From: Ureibacillus sp.
GTDB lineage: Bacteria; Bacillota; Bacilli; Bacillales_A; Planococcaceae
Direction: 5' to 3'
Length of the DNA stretch: 64,000 nt
NCBI GenBank assembly: GCA_031178355.1
Contig: JAPSJC010000001.1
Coordinates: 1 to 64,000 of the forward strand
Position 1 is the stretch's first letter; each line of letters opens with the position of its first letter. The position numbers were made by a program, and so were the translations under genes. Below the pieces are notes generated by a model. It worked only from the letters and a program-made list of their open reading frames with translations. It searched no databases and was not told the DNA's origin. Shown one piece after another: positions 37,801-46,344 of this stretch.

Positions 37801-39078
37801 ATGCTTCAATTAATACAAAATGACAAAATTAGTGAATTAGTTAATGGAAAAAGAGTAATTACTAAGAAGCCAGAATTACTAGCACCAGCAGGTAGCTTAG
37901 AAAAGTTAAAAGTTGCAGTTCATTACGGCGCTGATGCAGTGTTTATCGGCGGACAAGAATTTGGTTTACGCTCCAATGCAGATAACTTCTCAATTGAAGA
38001 AATGCGAGAAGGTGTTGAATTTGCGAAACAATATGGTGCTGTTATCTATGTCACAACAAATATCTTTGCTCATAATGAAAATATGACAGGATTAGCGGAA
38101 TATCTACAAGCAATTGAAGGTGTTGGTGTACGAGGAATAATCGTTGCAGACCCATTAATTATTGAAACATGTCGTCGAGTTGCACCAAAATTAGAAATAC
38201 ACCTTTCGACCCAGCAATCCTTATCCAACTGGAAAGCAGTAAAGTATTGGAAACAGGAAGGGTTACATCGTGTTGTACTAGCACGCGAAGTAGGTGCACA
38301 AGAGATGCGTAAAATGAAGGAAGAAGTAGATATCGAAATCGAGGCATTTGTGCATGGCGCAATGTGTATCGCTTACTCCGGTCGTTGCGTATTATCTAAC
38401 CATATGACAGCGCGTGATTCAAACCGTGGTGGATGCTGTCAGTCATGTCGTTGGGACTATGACCTTTATGAAAATGTTGAAGGCGAAGAAATTGCTCTAT
38501 TTGAAGATGGCGACGCACCTTTCGCGATGAGTCCAAAAGACTTAAAATTAATAGAATCAATTCCTCATATGATTGAGCTTGGAATTGACTCATTAAAAGT
38601 TGAAGGACGAATGAAGTCAATTCACTACATTGCAACAGTTATATCTGTCTACCGTAAAGTAATTGATGCTTATTGTGCGGACCCTGAAAACTTCAAAATC
38701 AAAAAAGAATGGTTAGAAGAGCTGGACCGTTGTGCGAATCGCGCAACAGCATCTTCTTTTTTTGAAGGTGAACCAAGCTACAAACAACAAATGTTTGGTT
38801 TCCATGCACCTAAGATGAAATGGGACTTCGCTGGACTTGTATTAGATTATGATCAAGATACACAGATTGTAACTTTACAACAGCGTAATTACTTTAAAGT
38901 TGGGGACACTGTTGAATTTTTTGGTCCAAACATTGAAACGTTTACTATGCAAGTTGAACAACTATGGGATGAACGAGGCAATGAAATCGACCTTGCAAAT
39001 CACCCGCTTCAAATTGTTAAATTTAAAGTAAAACAACCATTGTTCAAATTCAACATGATGCGAAAGGAGAATAAATAA
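37801..39078 (+). CDS. trhP2: Peptidase U32-family tRNA hydroxylation protein TrhP2 (YrrO)
   Basis: This is the larger U32-family protein of the ho5U34 pathway (425 residues). It begins KPELLAPAGSLEKLKVAVHYGADAV in outline, contains FVHGAMCIAYSGRC (near 182-195) and DSNRGGCCQSCRW (near 203-216), giving several Cys residues suited to an Fe-S cluster, and ends in the C-terminal U32 domain. AAAGGAG precedes the ATG. udk begins directly after its TAA. Together with trmR it would give the mo5U wobble modification that helps tRNAs read U- and G-ending codons. Confidence 0.92.
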   Translation: MLQLIQNDKISELVNGKRVITKKPELLAPAGSLEKLKVAVHYGADAVFIGGQEFGLRSNADNFSIEEMREGVEFAKQYGAVIYVTTNIFAHNENMTGLAEYLQAIEGVGVRGIIVADPLIIETCRRVAPKLEIHLSTQQSLSNWKAVKYWKQEGLHRVVLAREVGAQEMRKMKEEVDIEIEAFVHGAMCIAYSGRCVLSNHMTARDSNRGGCCQSCRWDYDLYENVEGEEIALFEDGDAPFAMSPKDLKLIESIPHMIELGIDSLKVEGRMKSIHYIATVISVYRKVIDAYCADPENFKIKKEWLEELDRCANRATASSFFEGEPSYKQQMFGFHAPKMKWDFAGLVLDYDQDTQIVTLQQRNYFKVGDTVEFFGPNIETFTMQVEQLWDERGNEIDLANHPLQIVKFKVKQPLFKFNMMRKENK

Positions 39079-39717
39079 ATGCAAAGTCAGCGCCCTTTAG
39101 TTATAGGGATCGCAGGTGGTTCATGCTCGGGTAAAACGAGTGTGACAAAATCAATTTACGATGTTTTTAGAGAGCATTCTGTTGTTGTAATTGAACAAGA
39201 TTATTACTATAAAGATCAATCTCACCTTTCTTTTTCAGAAAGACTAGAAACAAACTACGATCATCCTTTAGCTTTTGATAATGATTTATTAATCAATCAT
39301 ATTCATCAATTGTTAGAACGAAAAGCAATTGATAAACCAGTTTATGATTATGTACAACATACACGTTCAAGTGAAGTAATCCAGGTTGAGCCGAAAGATG
39401 TTCTTATTGTGGAAGGTATATTAGTATTAGAGGACGAACGCTTACGTGATTTAATGGATATTAAACTGTTCGTTGATACAGATCCAGATTTAAGAATAAT
39501 CCGTCGCATTGAGCGAGATATTAAGGAACGTGGTAGAACAATTGATTCTGTCATAGAACAATATATCTCAGCTGTTCGACCTATGCATAACTTATTTATT
39601 GAACCAACTAAGAGATATGCAGATATTATTATCCCTGAGGGTGGAGAAAATGAAGTGGCTATCGATTTAATGGTAACAAAAATAAAAACTATCCTTGAAA
39701 GTACATCTATTCTATAA
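39079..39717 (+). CDS. udk: Uridine kinase
   Basis: Udk phosphorylates uridine and cytidine in pyrimidine salvage. The 212-residue protein has the P-loop [12 protein letters not shown] (residues 11-22), [12 protein letters not shown], the DHPLAFD substrate loop and the [12 protein letters not shown] lid. The ATG abuts the stop of trhP2 and uses AAAGGAG inside that gene. It ends the trmR-trhP1-trhP2-udk operon. It could supply uridine nucleotides but has no direct tie to tRNA modification apart from conserved linkage. Confidence 0.95.
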   Translation: MQSQRPLVIGIAGGSCSGKTSVTKSIYDVFREHSVVVIEQDYYYKDQSHLSFSERLETNYDHPLAFDNDLLINHIHQLLERKAIDKPVYDYVQHTRSSEVIQVEPKDVLIVEGILVLEDERLRDLMDIKLFVDTDPDLRIIRRIERDIKERGRTIDSVIEQYISAVRPMHNLFIEPTKRYADIIIPEGGENEVAIDLMVTKIKTILESTSIL

Positions 39718-39801
39718 TATGATGAGTGAGTATTGGTATTATTTACAATTAATTAACAAATTTATAGTTCTAACATAAGAATATTCCATATACTGAAAAT
39801 T

Positions 39802-39883
39802 CGGTTATAAGATATGCGAATACAAATTTTCTCTTCTAGAAAGGGAATTTGTTTCATATGCTAATCTCTATAACCGGGTTTTA
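39802..39883 (+). terminator. Long hairpin between udk and greA (terminator or leader element)
   Basis: CGGTTATA (39802-39809) pairs with TATAACCG (39869-39876). Inside, ACAAATT (39822-39828) pairs with AATTTGT (39846-39852), extended through TCTCTT/AAGGGA around a CTAG loop. Only GGTTTTATA follows, so termination would be modest. It may end the udk operon or act in the greA leader. Confidence 0.5.
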
Positions 39884-39970
39884 TACTATGCGCGTCAAAA
39901 TTTTAATGAAAGAAAACGATTGCATAGAAAAAATTGTTTATTTATGTTAGGGATTAAGGAGTGAAGTACT

Positions 39971-40456
39971 TTGGCAAATGAAAAACAATATCCAATGACT
40001 TTAGCAGGGAAACAAAAATTAGAAGATGAATTAGAATACCTAATTTCGGTTAGACGTAAAGAAGTGGTTGAACGTATAAAAATCGCAAGAAGTTTCGGAG
40101 ATCTGTCTGAAAACTCTGAGTATGATTCAGCGAAAGAAGAACAAGGATTTGTTGAAGGCCGTATCTCAACTATTGAATCTATGCTACGTAATGCCATCAT
40201 TATTGAGGAAACTGAAGGAGCAAGTGATATTGTTACTTTAGGTAAAACTGTAAAATTTATTGAACTTCCTGATGGTGATGAGGAAGAATATACAATCGTA
40301 GGATCAGCTGAAGCAGACCCATTTGAAGGGAAAATTTCCAATGATTCTCCAATCGCGAGGGCTTTATTAGGACATAAAGTGGATGATGTTGTTAAATTAA
40401 CAACTCCTGGTGGAGATATGGAAGTACGCATCGTTGCGATTAGTGCAACTAAATAA
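39971..40456 (+). CDS. greA: Transcription elongation factor GreA
   Basis: GreA rescues backtracked RNA polymerase by stimulating transcript cleavage. The 161-residue protein has the N-terminal coiled coil with its acidic tip (near [14 protein letters not shown], residues 45-58) and the C-terminal FKBP-like domain with [13 protein letters not shown]. The start is TTG at 39971, with AAGGAG 8 nt upstream. It follows the udk operon as in B. subtilis and is closed by a strong terminator. Confidence 0.96.
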   Translation: MANEKQYPMTLAGKQKLEDELEYLISVRRKEVVERIKIARSFGDLSENSEYDSAKEEQGFVEGRISTIESMLRNAIIIEETEGASDIVTLGKTVKFIELPDGDEEEYTIVGSAEADPFEGKISNDSPIARALLGHKVDDVVKLTTPGGDMEVRIVAISATK

Positions 40457-40515
40457 GTACAATTGTTGGCTAATTAAATACATAGCCTCCCATTGTTTGT
40501 TTTTTAAATGAATGG

Positions 40516-40556
40516 AAAAGTCGACAACATTTAACCAAAGTTTGTCGACTTTTTTA
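40516..40556 (+). terminator. Terminator of greA
   Basis: AAAAGTCGACAA (40516-40527) pairs perfectly with TTGTCGACTTTT (40542-40553), followed by Ts. Confidence 0.9.
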
Positions 40557-40662
40557 TATTTAATAAATATAAAAAGGAAATTAAAATTAGATTACAATTA
40601 AGTTTTTTATATTGGTAGCTGATAAAATAAAAATGAAGTATCAAGAGGGAGGATTTAATACG

Positions 40663-41382
40663 ATGTCTAGACGAGATCGGGATTTCTTAACGCGCTCTGA
40701 AAGTAAAAGAAGATCAAATCGAACAGAAGGTCGAAAAAAACTAGATCGTTTACTTAACGTACTCATTGCAATTGTAGCGGTATTAATTTTAATAAATTTA
40801 TATTTTGTATTTTCAAACAATGAGGAAAAGGTTCAAGATGATCATGAGTTACAATCATCAGAAAATGTAGCCCCTAATAACGAAAACGATACCGAAAATA
40901 GTAGTACAAGCAATGAAGAAGATGTAGATAATCCAAATACTGATTCAAATGTAAAGGATGAATCTAATACAGATATAAGTTCATCTTCGGAAGGTTCTAA
41001 CGAGTCGGAAAATATTTCTAATTTTGATTCTAAAACAATCATTGTTCAAGGTTCAAATGATCCAGTAGTGGAGCAAGTAATCATAGACCCAAACTGGCAA
41101 GTAACCTTAACAAAACAAACTGGTAAACATATTTCCACTTATGAAGAAGGACATATTGATTTTGAAGAGAAAAAAGAAACGATTCAAAATGCAGTCAATT
41201 TAACTTCAGATAATATTATTTTTTGGCGCATTCAAAATAATGGTAGTAGTGAAAATGCCATTGCAGTTGTTTCCTCAATGGATAAATTAGAAAAATATCG
41301 TGTAAGTATTGAATGGATTGAAAACCAAGGTTGGAAACCTGTTAAAGTGGAAATATTAAATGATATTGAAGGTGCATTTTAA
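40663..41382 (+). CDS. DUF1510 membrane protein (YrrS type)
   Basis: The 239-residue protein has a basic cytoplasmic N terminus (SRRDRDFLTRSESKRR), one membrane helix at about residues 29-48, a long Ser/Asn/Glu/Asp-rich extracellular linker (about 50-125) and a C-terminal DUF1510 domain with DPNWQVTLTKQTGKH and FWRIQNNG. In B. subtilis YrrS is associated with the penicillin-binding protein gene next to it; no PBP gene is here. GGAGG lies 10 nt before the ATG. The longest frame (TTG 40612) has no ribosome-binding site. Confidence 0.85.
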   Translation: MSRRDRDFLTRSESKRRSNRTEGRKKLDRLLNVLIAIVAVLILINLYFVFSNNEEKVQDDHELQSSENVAPNNENDTENSSTSNEEDVDNPNTDSNVKDESNTDISSSSEGSNESENISNFDSKTIIVQGSNDPVVEQVIIDPNWQVTLTKQTGKHISTYEEGHIDFEEKKETIQNAVNLTSDNIIFWRIQNNGSSENAIAVVSSMDKLEKYRVSIEWIENQGWKPVKVEILNDIEGAF

Positions 41383-41449
41383 TTCAAATTGCTCTTAAGT
41401 TTGTTATTTCACATTCATATACTTGATGTAATATATTGGAGGATATAAA

Positions 41450-42142
41450 ATGAAAATCGCAGTAATTGGAGCAATGGAAGAAGAAGTAGAACTATTAAGA
41501 AATGCCTTAACAAACTCAGAGGTAATTACGATTGCTAATACTGAATTTACGACAGGAACATATGATGACAAAGAAGTTGTACTTTTAAAAAGTGGGATTG
41601 GTAAAGTAAATGCTGCAATGGGTACTTCGATCTTATTATACGAATTTAAACCAGATGTTGTCATCAATACTGGTTCAGCCGGTGGATATGACCAAAATTT
41701 AGAGGTTGGTGCTGTTGTCATTTCAGATGAAGTACGACATCATGATGTTGATGTAACCGTCTTTAACTATGAAATGGGACAAGTACCACAGATGCCTCCA
41801 GCTTTTATATCAGATGAACGTTTAATGAGTTTAGCAAAAGAAGCTGTAACGGAAATTGGGAGTCACCAATATGATATAGGACTTATCTGTTCAGGAGATT
41901 CTTTTATGAATGATCCGGATCGTGTTGAATTCGTAAGAGGGCATTTCCCAGAAATGAAGGCAGTTGAAATGGAAGCAGCTGCAGTAGCACAAGTTTGCTA
42001 TCAATTTGGCACACCATTCGTTGTTATCCGTGCTCTTTCTGATATCGCAGGAAAAGAATCAAATATCAGCTTTGATGAATTTCTACCAGTGGCTGCAAAA
42101 CATTCTACCGAAATCGTCCTTAAAACAATTACTAAACTTTAA
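41450..42142 (+). CDS. mtnN: 5'-methylthioadenosine/S-adenosylhomocysteine nucleosidase
   Basis: MtnN (Pfs) splits MTA and SAH, recycling methionine and removing a methyltransferase inhibitor. The 230-residue protein shows [16 protein letters not shown] with the catalytic Glu near residue 12, [17 protein letters not shown] and the substrate-binding [11 protein letters not shown] near 172-182 followed by RALSDIAG with the catalytic Asp near 197. GGAGG lies 7 nt before the ATG. It sits downstream of the DUF1510 gene as in B. subtilis. Confidence 0.96.
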   Translation: MKIAVIGAMEEEVELLRNALTNSEVITIANTEFTTGTYDDKEVVLLKSGIGKVNAAMGTSILLYEFKPDVVINTGSAGGYDQNLEVGAVVISDEVRHHDVDVTVFNYEMGQVPQMPPAFISDERLMSLAKEAVTEIGSHQYDIGLICSGDSFMNDPDRVEFVRGHFPEMKAVEMEAAAVAQVCYQFGTPFVVIRALSDIAGKESNISFDEFLPVAAKHSTEIVLKTITKL

Positions 42143-42167
42143 TGTCAAAGGTTATTCACATTACACC

Positions 42168-42195
42168 TTGACTATATGAAAATAAACAGTAATAT
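42168..42195 (+). promoter_or_regulatory. Promoter of the 30-aa membrane peptide gene
   Basis: TTGACT (42168-42173) and TAATAT (42190-42195) are separated by 16 nt, about 60 nt before the small gene. Confidence 0.6.
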
Positions 42196-42253
42196 ATGAG
42201 ACAGATGTTAAGATCATTTTATATACTGATTAACTTTTAAGGAGGTACTCTCT

Positions 42254-42346
42254 ATGGTATTTATAATGGCAGGTTCAGTTTGTATTACTGCAATCATTGG
42301 AATCGTAGTTTACTTTGGAGCGAACGAAAATACGGTAAATGAATAA
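42254..42346 (+). CDS. 30-residue single-helix membrane peptide
   Basis: ATG-to-TAA encodes 30 residues: a short N terminus, a hydrophobic helix (about residues 3-22, with AGSVCITAIIGIVVYF at its core) and a polar tail GANENTVNE. AAGGAGGT lies 7 nt before the ATG, about as strong as a ribosome-binding site can be. A promoter is found upstream and a perfect 18-bp terminator downstream, so it forms a complete transcription unit. I do not recognise the family. Small single-pass peptides of this kind often regulate membrane enzymes, but no partner can be named. Confidence 0.75.
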   Translation: MVFIMAGSVCITAIIGIVVYFGANENTVNE

Positions 42347-42349
42347 ACT

Positions 42350-42394
42350 AAATGGCTCATTTAAGACAAAAGGTCTTAAATGAGCCATTTTTAT
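42350..42394. terminator. Bidirectional terminator between the 30-aa gene and sigK
   Basis: A perfect 18-bp stem (42350-42367 with 42373-42390) surrounds a 5-nt loop, with As before and Ts after. It suits both convergent genes. Confidence 0.92.
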
Positions 42395-43131
42395 TGAACA
42401 TTATTTTTTTCTCTTTCTTTTTCTTTTTCTTGTTGAATTTGATTATGCTTAAATTGTTGATAAAGTTTAACAAGTGCTCTCTTCTCAATTCTAGATACAT
42501 AACTTCTTGAAATTTTTAATTTTTTCGCGATTTCTTTCTGAGTAAGAGGGTCATTTTGATTTAGTCCATATCTGTAAACAATAATTTCAAGTTCACGTGG
42601 TTCAAGTGTATTTAAATATTCGTATAATTGTTCAAAACTCTCCTTTTGTTCGATTACATCGATTGCTGGTTGATCATCCATTTGTAAAAGATCTCTAATT
42701 TGCAGTGATTGACCTTCCTTATCGACTCCTATCGGTTCAAATAATGAGACATCTTTTTGTACCTTTTTTTGAGCTCTTAAATGCATTAATATTTCATTTT
42801 CTATACATCTAGCTGCATAAGTTGCAAGTCTTGTTTTTTTATCGGGTGTGTAACTGCTAACTGCTTTCATTAACCCAATTGTTCCAATAGAAATATAGTC
42901 ATCTAGTTGTTCATGTGCTGGATGAAACTTTTTTACAACGTGAGCAACAAGCCTCATATTTCGCTCAATTAAATCAAGACGGGCTTGTTCGTCACCAGCC
43001 ATAAATCTCTCAATTGCTTTCGCCTCTTCTTCTTTAGTAAAAGGCTTGTGGAAAGCCTGACCCTTAAGATATCCAAGGAATGAAGGAATATCTAACCAAA
43101 GCTGCATGAGTGAAGCAAAGATTCCGCCCAG
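42391..43131 (-). CDS. sigK: Sporulation sigma factor SigK (pro-sigma-K)
   Basis: Sigma-K directs late mother-cell transcription after proteolytic removal of its N-terminal pro-sequence. The protein has sigma region 2 (RLVAHVVKKF, GLMKAVSSY, ATYAARCIENEILMHLR) and region 4 with the QKEIAKKLKISRSYVSRIEKRA helix-turn-helix. The first ATG (43107) has no ribosome-binding site. Reading eight codons further upstream to CTG at 43131 adds a stretch reading GGIFASL that resembles the pro-sequence of Bacillus pro-sigma-K, and AAAGGA lies 9 nt before that CTG; this gives 246 residues. A TAA immediately precedes the CTG. The gene is uninterrupted, with no skin-type element. Confidence 0.85.
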   Translation of the reverse strand: MGGIFASLMQLWLDIPSFLGYLKGQAFHKPFTKEEEAKAIERFMAGDEQARLDLIERNMRLVAHVVKKFHPAHEQLDDYISIGTIGLMKAVSSYTPDKKTRLATYAARCIENEILMHLRAQKKVQKDVSLFEPIGVDKEGQSLQIRDLLQMDDQPAIDVIEQKESFEQLYEYLNTLEPRELEIIVYRYGLNQNDPLTQKEIAKKLKISRSYVSRIEKRALVKLYQQFKHNQIQQEKEKEREKNNVQ

Positions 43132-43323
43132 TTACGTCATCCTTTCTACCTTTTTCGACATTATATGATTTTTGGTGTTGAAAAATGAAAATACTTAATG
43201 AAAAGAAGGAAAAATATTATACAACAAAATACACAGAATTCATGAAAAACATGAAAATTTTAATTCGATTACCTATAATATGCAAGAAATGACATGATGA
43301 CAATGGGACAACCTAATTCATTA

Positions 43324-43332
43324 TGATATAAT
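43324..43332 (+). promoter_or_regulatory. Extended -10 promoter of the yqeG cluster
   Basis: TG-A-TATAAT forms a perfect extended -10 34 nt before the yqeG start; a weak TGGGAC lies at the -35 position. Confidence 0.5.
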
Positions 43333-43365
43333 CAAATAATAAAATTTATTGAAGGGGTATCATCG

Positions 43366-43887
43366 TTGTATAATTTTTTATTACCAAAAGAGTTTATTAC
43401 ATCAGTATATGAAATAACTCCAGAAAAGTTAGAGAAATTAGGAATCAAGGGAATCATCACCGATTTAGATAATACATTAATCGAGTGGAACCGACATGAG
43501 GCTACAGAAGAAATAGCAAAATGGGTAAAAGAAATGGAGCGAGCAGGTATTAAAGTAATTATCGCTTCAAACAACAAAGAGGCAAGAGTTAAACGGTTTG
43601 CGGAACCATTAGGCATACCTTTTATATTTAAAGCTAGAAAGCCATTAGGAGCGGCTTATTTAGCTGCACTGAAGGAGCTTCAATTAAATCGTAACGAAGT
43701 AATAATGCTGGGCGATCAGTTGTTAACAGATATTATGGGCGCAAATCGTTTGAAACTATATACAATACTAGTTAAACCGGTTGCCGAGTCAGATGGAATG
43801 GTTACGAAGTTTAATCGCTTTGTGGAGCGTCGTGTTTTTAATGCACTAAAGCGAAAAGGTATTAAAACTTGGGAGGAAAAAGAATGA
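43366..43887 (+). CDS. YqeG-family HAD phosphatase
   Basis: This HAD superfamily IIIA phosphatase of 173 residues shows motif I DLDNTLIEWN (near 33), motif II IIASNN (near 66), a Lys in FKARKPLG and motif III GDQLLTD (near 117). The substrate is not established; the family is linked to phosphatidylglycerophosphate phosphatases and always clusters with yqeH. TTG at 43366 follows AAGGGG by 8 nt. Its stop overlaps the yqeH start (ATGA), so translation is coupled. Confidence 0.9.
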   Translation: MYNFLLPKEFITSVYEITPEKLEKLGIKGIITDLDNTLIEWNRHEATEEIAKWVKEMERAGIKVIIASNNKEARVKRFAEPLGIPFIFKARKPLGAAYLAALKELQLNRNEVIMLGDQLLTDIMGANRLKLYTILVKPVAESDGMVTKFNRFVERRVFNALKRKGIKTWEEKE

Positions 43888-44987
43888 CAGAAGTACTACA
43901 TTGCATTGGTTGTGGTGCGGTAATTCAAACAGCAGATAAAAATGAAGTAGGCTACACACCGCCATCTTCTTTAGACAAGGAAACAATCATATGTCAGCGT
44001 TGTTTTCGATTAAAAAACTACAATGAAATTCAACCTGTAAATCTTACTGATGATGATTTCCTACGCATCTTAAATGGTCTTGGTGAACAAGAAGGACTCA
44101 TTGTTAAAATTGTTGATATTTTCGATTTTAATGGCAGTTGGCTACCGGGTTTGCATCGGTTTGTTGGAAAAAATCCAGTTTTATTAGTGGCCAATAAAGC
44201 AGACTTATTGCCAAAATCTGTAAAGACTAATAAAGTGATTAATTGGTTGAAACGAGAGGCAAAAACCTTAGGATTACAACCTATAGATGTTTTATTGGTT
44301 AGTGCTCATAAAGGATTTGGTATTTCAGAAGTAGTAGAAGCTATCGAAAATTATCGAAATGGAAAAAATGTCTTCGTAGTAGGTAGTACAAACGTTGGTA
44401 AGTCAACATTTATTAACCGTATTATTAAGCAAGCAACTGGTGAAGGAAATGTTATCACGACTTCACATTTCCCTGGTACGACTTTAGATATGATTGAAAT
44501 TCCATTAGATGACGGCTCTGCACTTTACGATACTCCTGGTATAATTAACCATCACCAGATGGCGCACCATATTGACGCGAGCGAATTAAAATACATTACA
44601 CCTAAAAAAGAAATTAAACCAAAAGTGTACCAGCAAAATCCTGGACAAACGCTATTTATTGGTGCATTAGCTCGCTTTGACTTTATTCGTGGAGAACGCG
44701 CTGCTTTTTCCGTACATGTTGCAAATGATTTGCCAATACACCGTACAAAACTCGAAAAAGCTGATACTTTATACGATGAACATAAAGGTGAATTATTATC
44801 TCCCCCATCTTCAGAGTACATTGATAGACTGCCAGAACTAGTACGACATGAATTTTCAATTAAAGATAGTAAAACAGATGTCGTAATTTCAGGTTTGGGA
44901 TGGATTACTGTTCAACATGCAAATGTGGTTGTCGCTGTGCACGCACCTAAAGGAGTAGAAGTGTTTATTCGACCATCACTGATTTAA
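43884..44987 (+). CDS. yqeH: Ribosome-biogenesis GTPase YqeH
   Basis: YqeH is a circularly permuted GTPase needed for 30S subunit assembly. The 367-residue protein starts with a zinc finger (C7, C10, C37, C40). NKAD (G4) precedes the P-loop GSTNVGKST (near 166) and DTPG, the order that defines permutation. A C-terminal RNA-binding domain follows. GGAGG inside yqeG serves it; the longer frame from 43869 begins in that ribosome-binding site. The downstream gap of 160 nt before aroE holds no gene or terminator that I can support. Confidence 0.95.
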   Translation: MTEVLHCIGCGAVIQTADKNEVGYTPPSSLDKETIICQRCFRLKNYNEIQPVNLTDDDFLRILNGLGEQEGLIVKIVDIFDFNGSWLPGLHRFVGKNPVLLVANKADLLPKSVKTNKVINWLKREAKTLGLQPIDVLLVSAHKGFGISEVVEAIENYRNGKNVFVVGSTNVGKSTFINRIIKQATGEGNVITTSHFPGTTLDMIEIPLDDGSALYDTPGIINHHQMAHHIDASELKYITPKKEIKPKVYQQNPGQTLFIGALARFDFIRGERAAFSVHVANDLPIHRTKLEKADTLYDEHKGELLSPPSSEYIDRLPELVRHEFSIKDSKTDVVISGLGWITVQHANVVVAVHAPKGVEVFIRPSLI

Positions 44988-45147
44988 TCTTGTTAAATTG
45001 TATCGCCAATTAAAAAAATGGTTGGAAAATATGCTTGCTTCAATATTGCAGTAGTCAGTAAAGCCTATCTTGATTCTAGTTACTCGACTCTGCTTAATCG
45101 TATTGAGAAAAATGGATATACATTTATAGAGATGAGGTTATTGGGAA

Positions 45148-45981
45148 ATGAAGAAATGGTTCGCAGTTATTGGAGATCCAATTGCTCAATCAAAATCTCC
45201 AGAAATGCATAATACTTGGTATGAACAGGATGGGCTAGATGCTGCGTATGTGCCAATACAGGTAAAAGCAGAAGATTTAGAGAAAGCGGTTAACTCGTTT
45301 AAACTTTTAGGTGTGAGCGGATTTAATATCACCATTCCACATAAAACAACTATAATACCGTTTTTAGATGAGATAGATGAAACGGCAAAACATATGGGTG
45401 CTGTTAATACAGTTGTTCGATTACAAAATGGCAACTTAAAAGGATATAATACAGATGGCGATGGGTTTGTTCGTTCTTTAGAAGAAAAGATTGGACAAGA
45501 ACACCGTCATCAACCCCTTTTAATCATTGGTGCAGGTGGTGCCGCAAGAGGAATTGCTTATGCACTTAAAAAATCAGGGTATGAGGATATTACTGTAACA
45601 AATCGAACGATATCAAAAGCAGAGGATATCATCGATGCGTTAGGAAGTGGAAAGGTCATTACAAGTGATGAAGTTAGTAAAAGCTTAGGTCAATATAAAA
45701 TTCTAATTCAGGCTACACCAGCTGGAATGCAATATGGTGGTGAAGTTTCATTGCCTTTTTCAATTGAACAAATGTCTAAAGGCGTAATTGCTGCAGATAT
45801 AGTATATAATCCTTTAATGACTCCATTTTTAAGACATGCAAAGGCTATTGGTGGAACCGTTGTAACAGGTGTAGGAATGTTTGTACACCAGGGAGCAATT
45901 GCGTACGAGCATTGGTTAGGTCATTATCCGAAAACAGAGTTTATGATTGAAAGAATAACAAAACAATTGAATGAAGCGTAA
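45148..45981 (+). CDS. aroE: Shikimate dehydrogenase
   Basis: AroE reduces 3-dehydroshikimate with NADPH in aromatic amino-acid synthesis. The 277-residue protein has the substrate-binding GDPIAQSKSPEMHN (near 8), the catalytic Lys in NITIPHKT (near 65), the Rossmann motif GAGGAARG (near 129) and NTDGDGF. A GAGG is about 12 nt before the ATG. It lies in the yqeG to yqeM ribosome/NAD cluster as in B. subtilis. Confidence 0.95.
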   Translation: MKKWFAVIGDPIAQSKSPEMHNTWYEQDGLDAAYVPIQVKAEDLEKAVNSFKLLGVSGFNITIPHKTTIIPFLDEIDETAKHMGAVNTVVRLQNGNLKGYNTDGDGFVRSLEEKIGQEHRHQPLLIIGAGGAARGIAYALKKSGYEDITVTNRTISKAEDIIDALGSGKVITSDEVSKSLGQYKILIQATPAGMQYGGEVSLPFSIEQMSKGVIAADIVYNPLMTPFLRHAKAIGGTVVTGVGMFVHQGAIAYEHWLGHYPKTEFMIERITKQLNEA

Positions 45982-46024
45982 GGGTTAATTACGTTACTGA
46001 CATCTAGGAGGAAGTACATTATTT

Positions 46025-46330
46025 ATGTTAACAGGTAAACAAAAAAGATTCTTAAGAGCAGAAGCACATCATTTAACACCAATCTTTCAAGTAGGTAAAG
46101 GTGGAGTTAATGAGCAGATGATACGACAAATCAGTGATGCACTTGAAGCGCGTGAACTGATTAAAGTACGTATACTAGATAATTGTGAAGACGAAAAACA
46201 CGAAGTATCAGAAGCGTTGGCGGAAGGAACGAATTCTGAACTTGTGCAATTAATAGGTTTAACTGTAGTTTTATATAAGGAATCAAAAAATAATAAAAAG
46301 ATAATTTTACCAAAAGTCGATAAAAAGTAA
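46025..46330 (+). CDS. yhbY: Ribosome-assembly RNA-binding protein YhbY (YqeI)
   Basis: This CRM-domain RNA-binding protein is associated with pre-50S particles. The 101 residues form a single CRM fold: LTGKQKRFLRAEAHHL at the N terminus, then FQVGKGGVNEQMI (GxxG loop) and ALEARELIKVRI. TAGGAGGAAG lies 12 nt before the ATG. nadD starts 14 nt downstream, so they are co-transcribed. Confidence 0.93.
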   Translation: MLTGKQKRFLRAEAHHLTPIFQVGKGGVNEQMIRQISDALEARELIKVRILDNCEDEKHEVSEALAEGTNSELVQLIGLTVVLYKESKNNKKIILPKVDKK

Positions 46331-46344
46331 GGTGTTGTTAAATT

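Noticed and set aside
39895-40431. 178-aa open frame antisense to greA
   Set aside because: greA is complete with family motifs on the other strand; the antisense frame is Ser-rich and has no supported start.
42391-43131. A skin-like element or site-specific recombinase next to sigK
   Set aside because: sigK is a continuous frame and no recombinase gene or attachment-like repeat is nearby.
45018-45212. 64-aa open frame before aroE
   Set aside because: It overlaps the aroE start out of frame, has no ribosome-binding site and no recognisable product.
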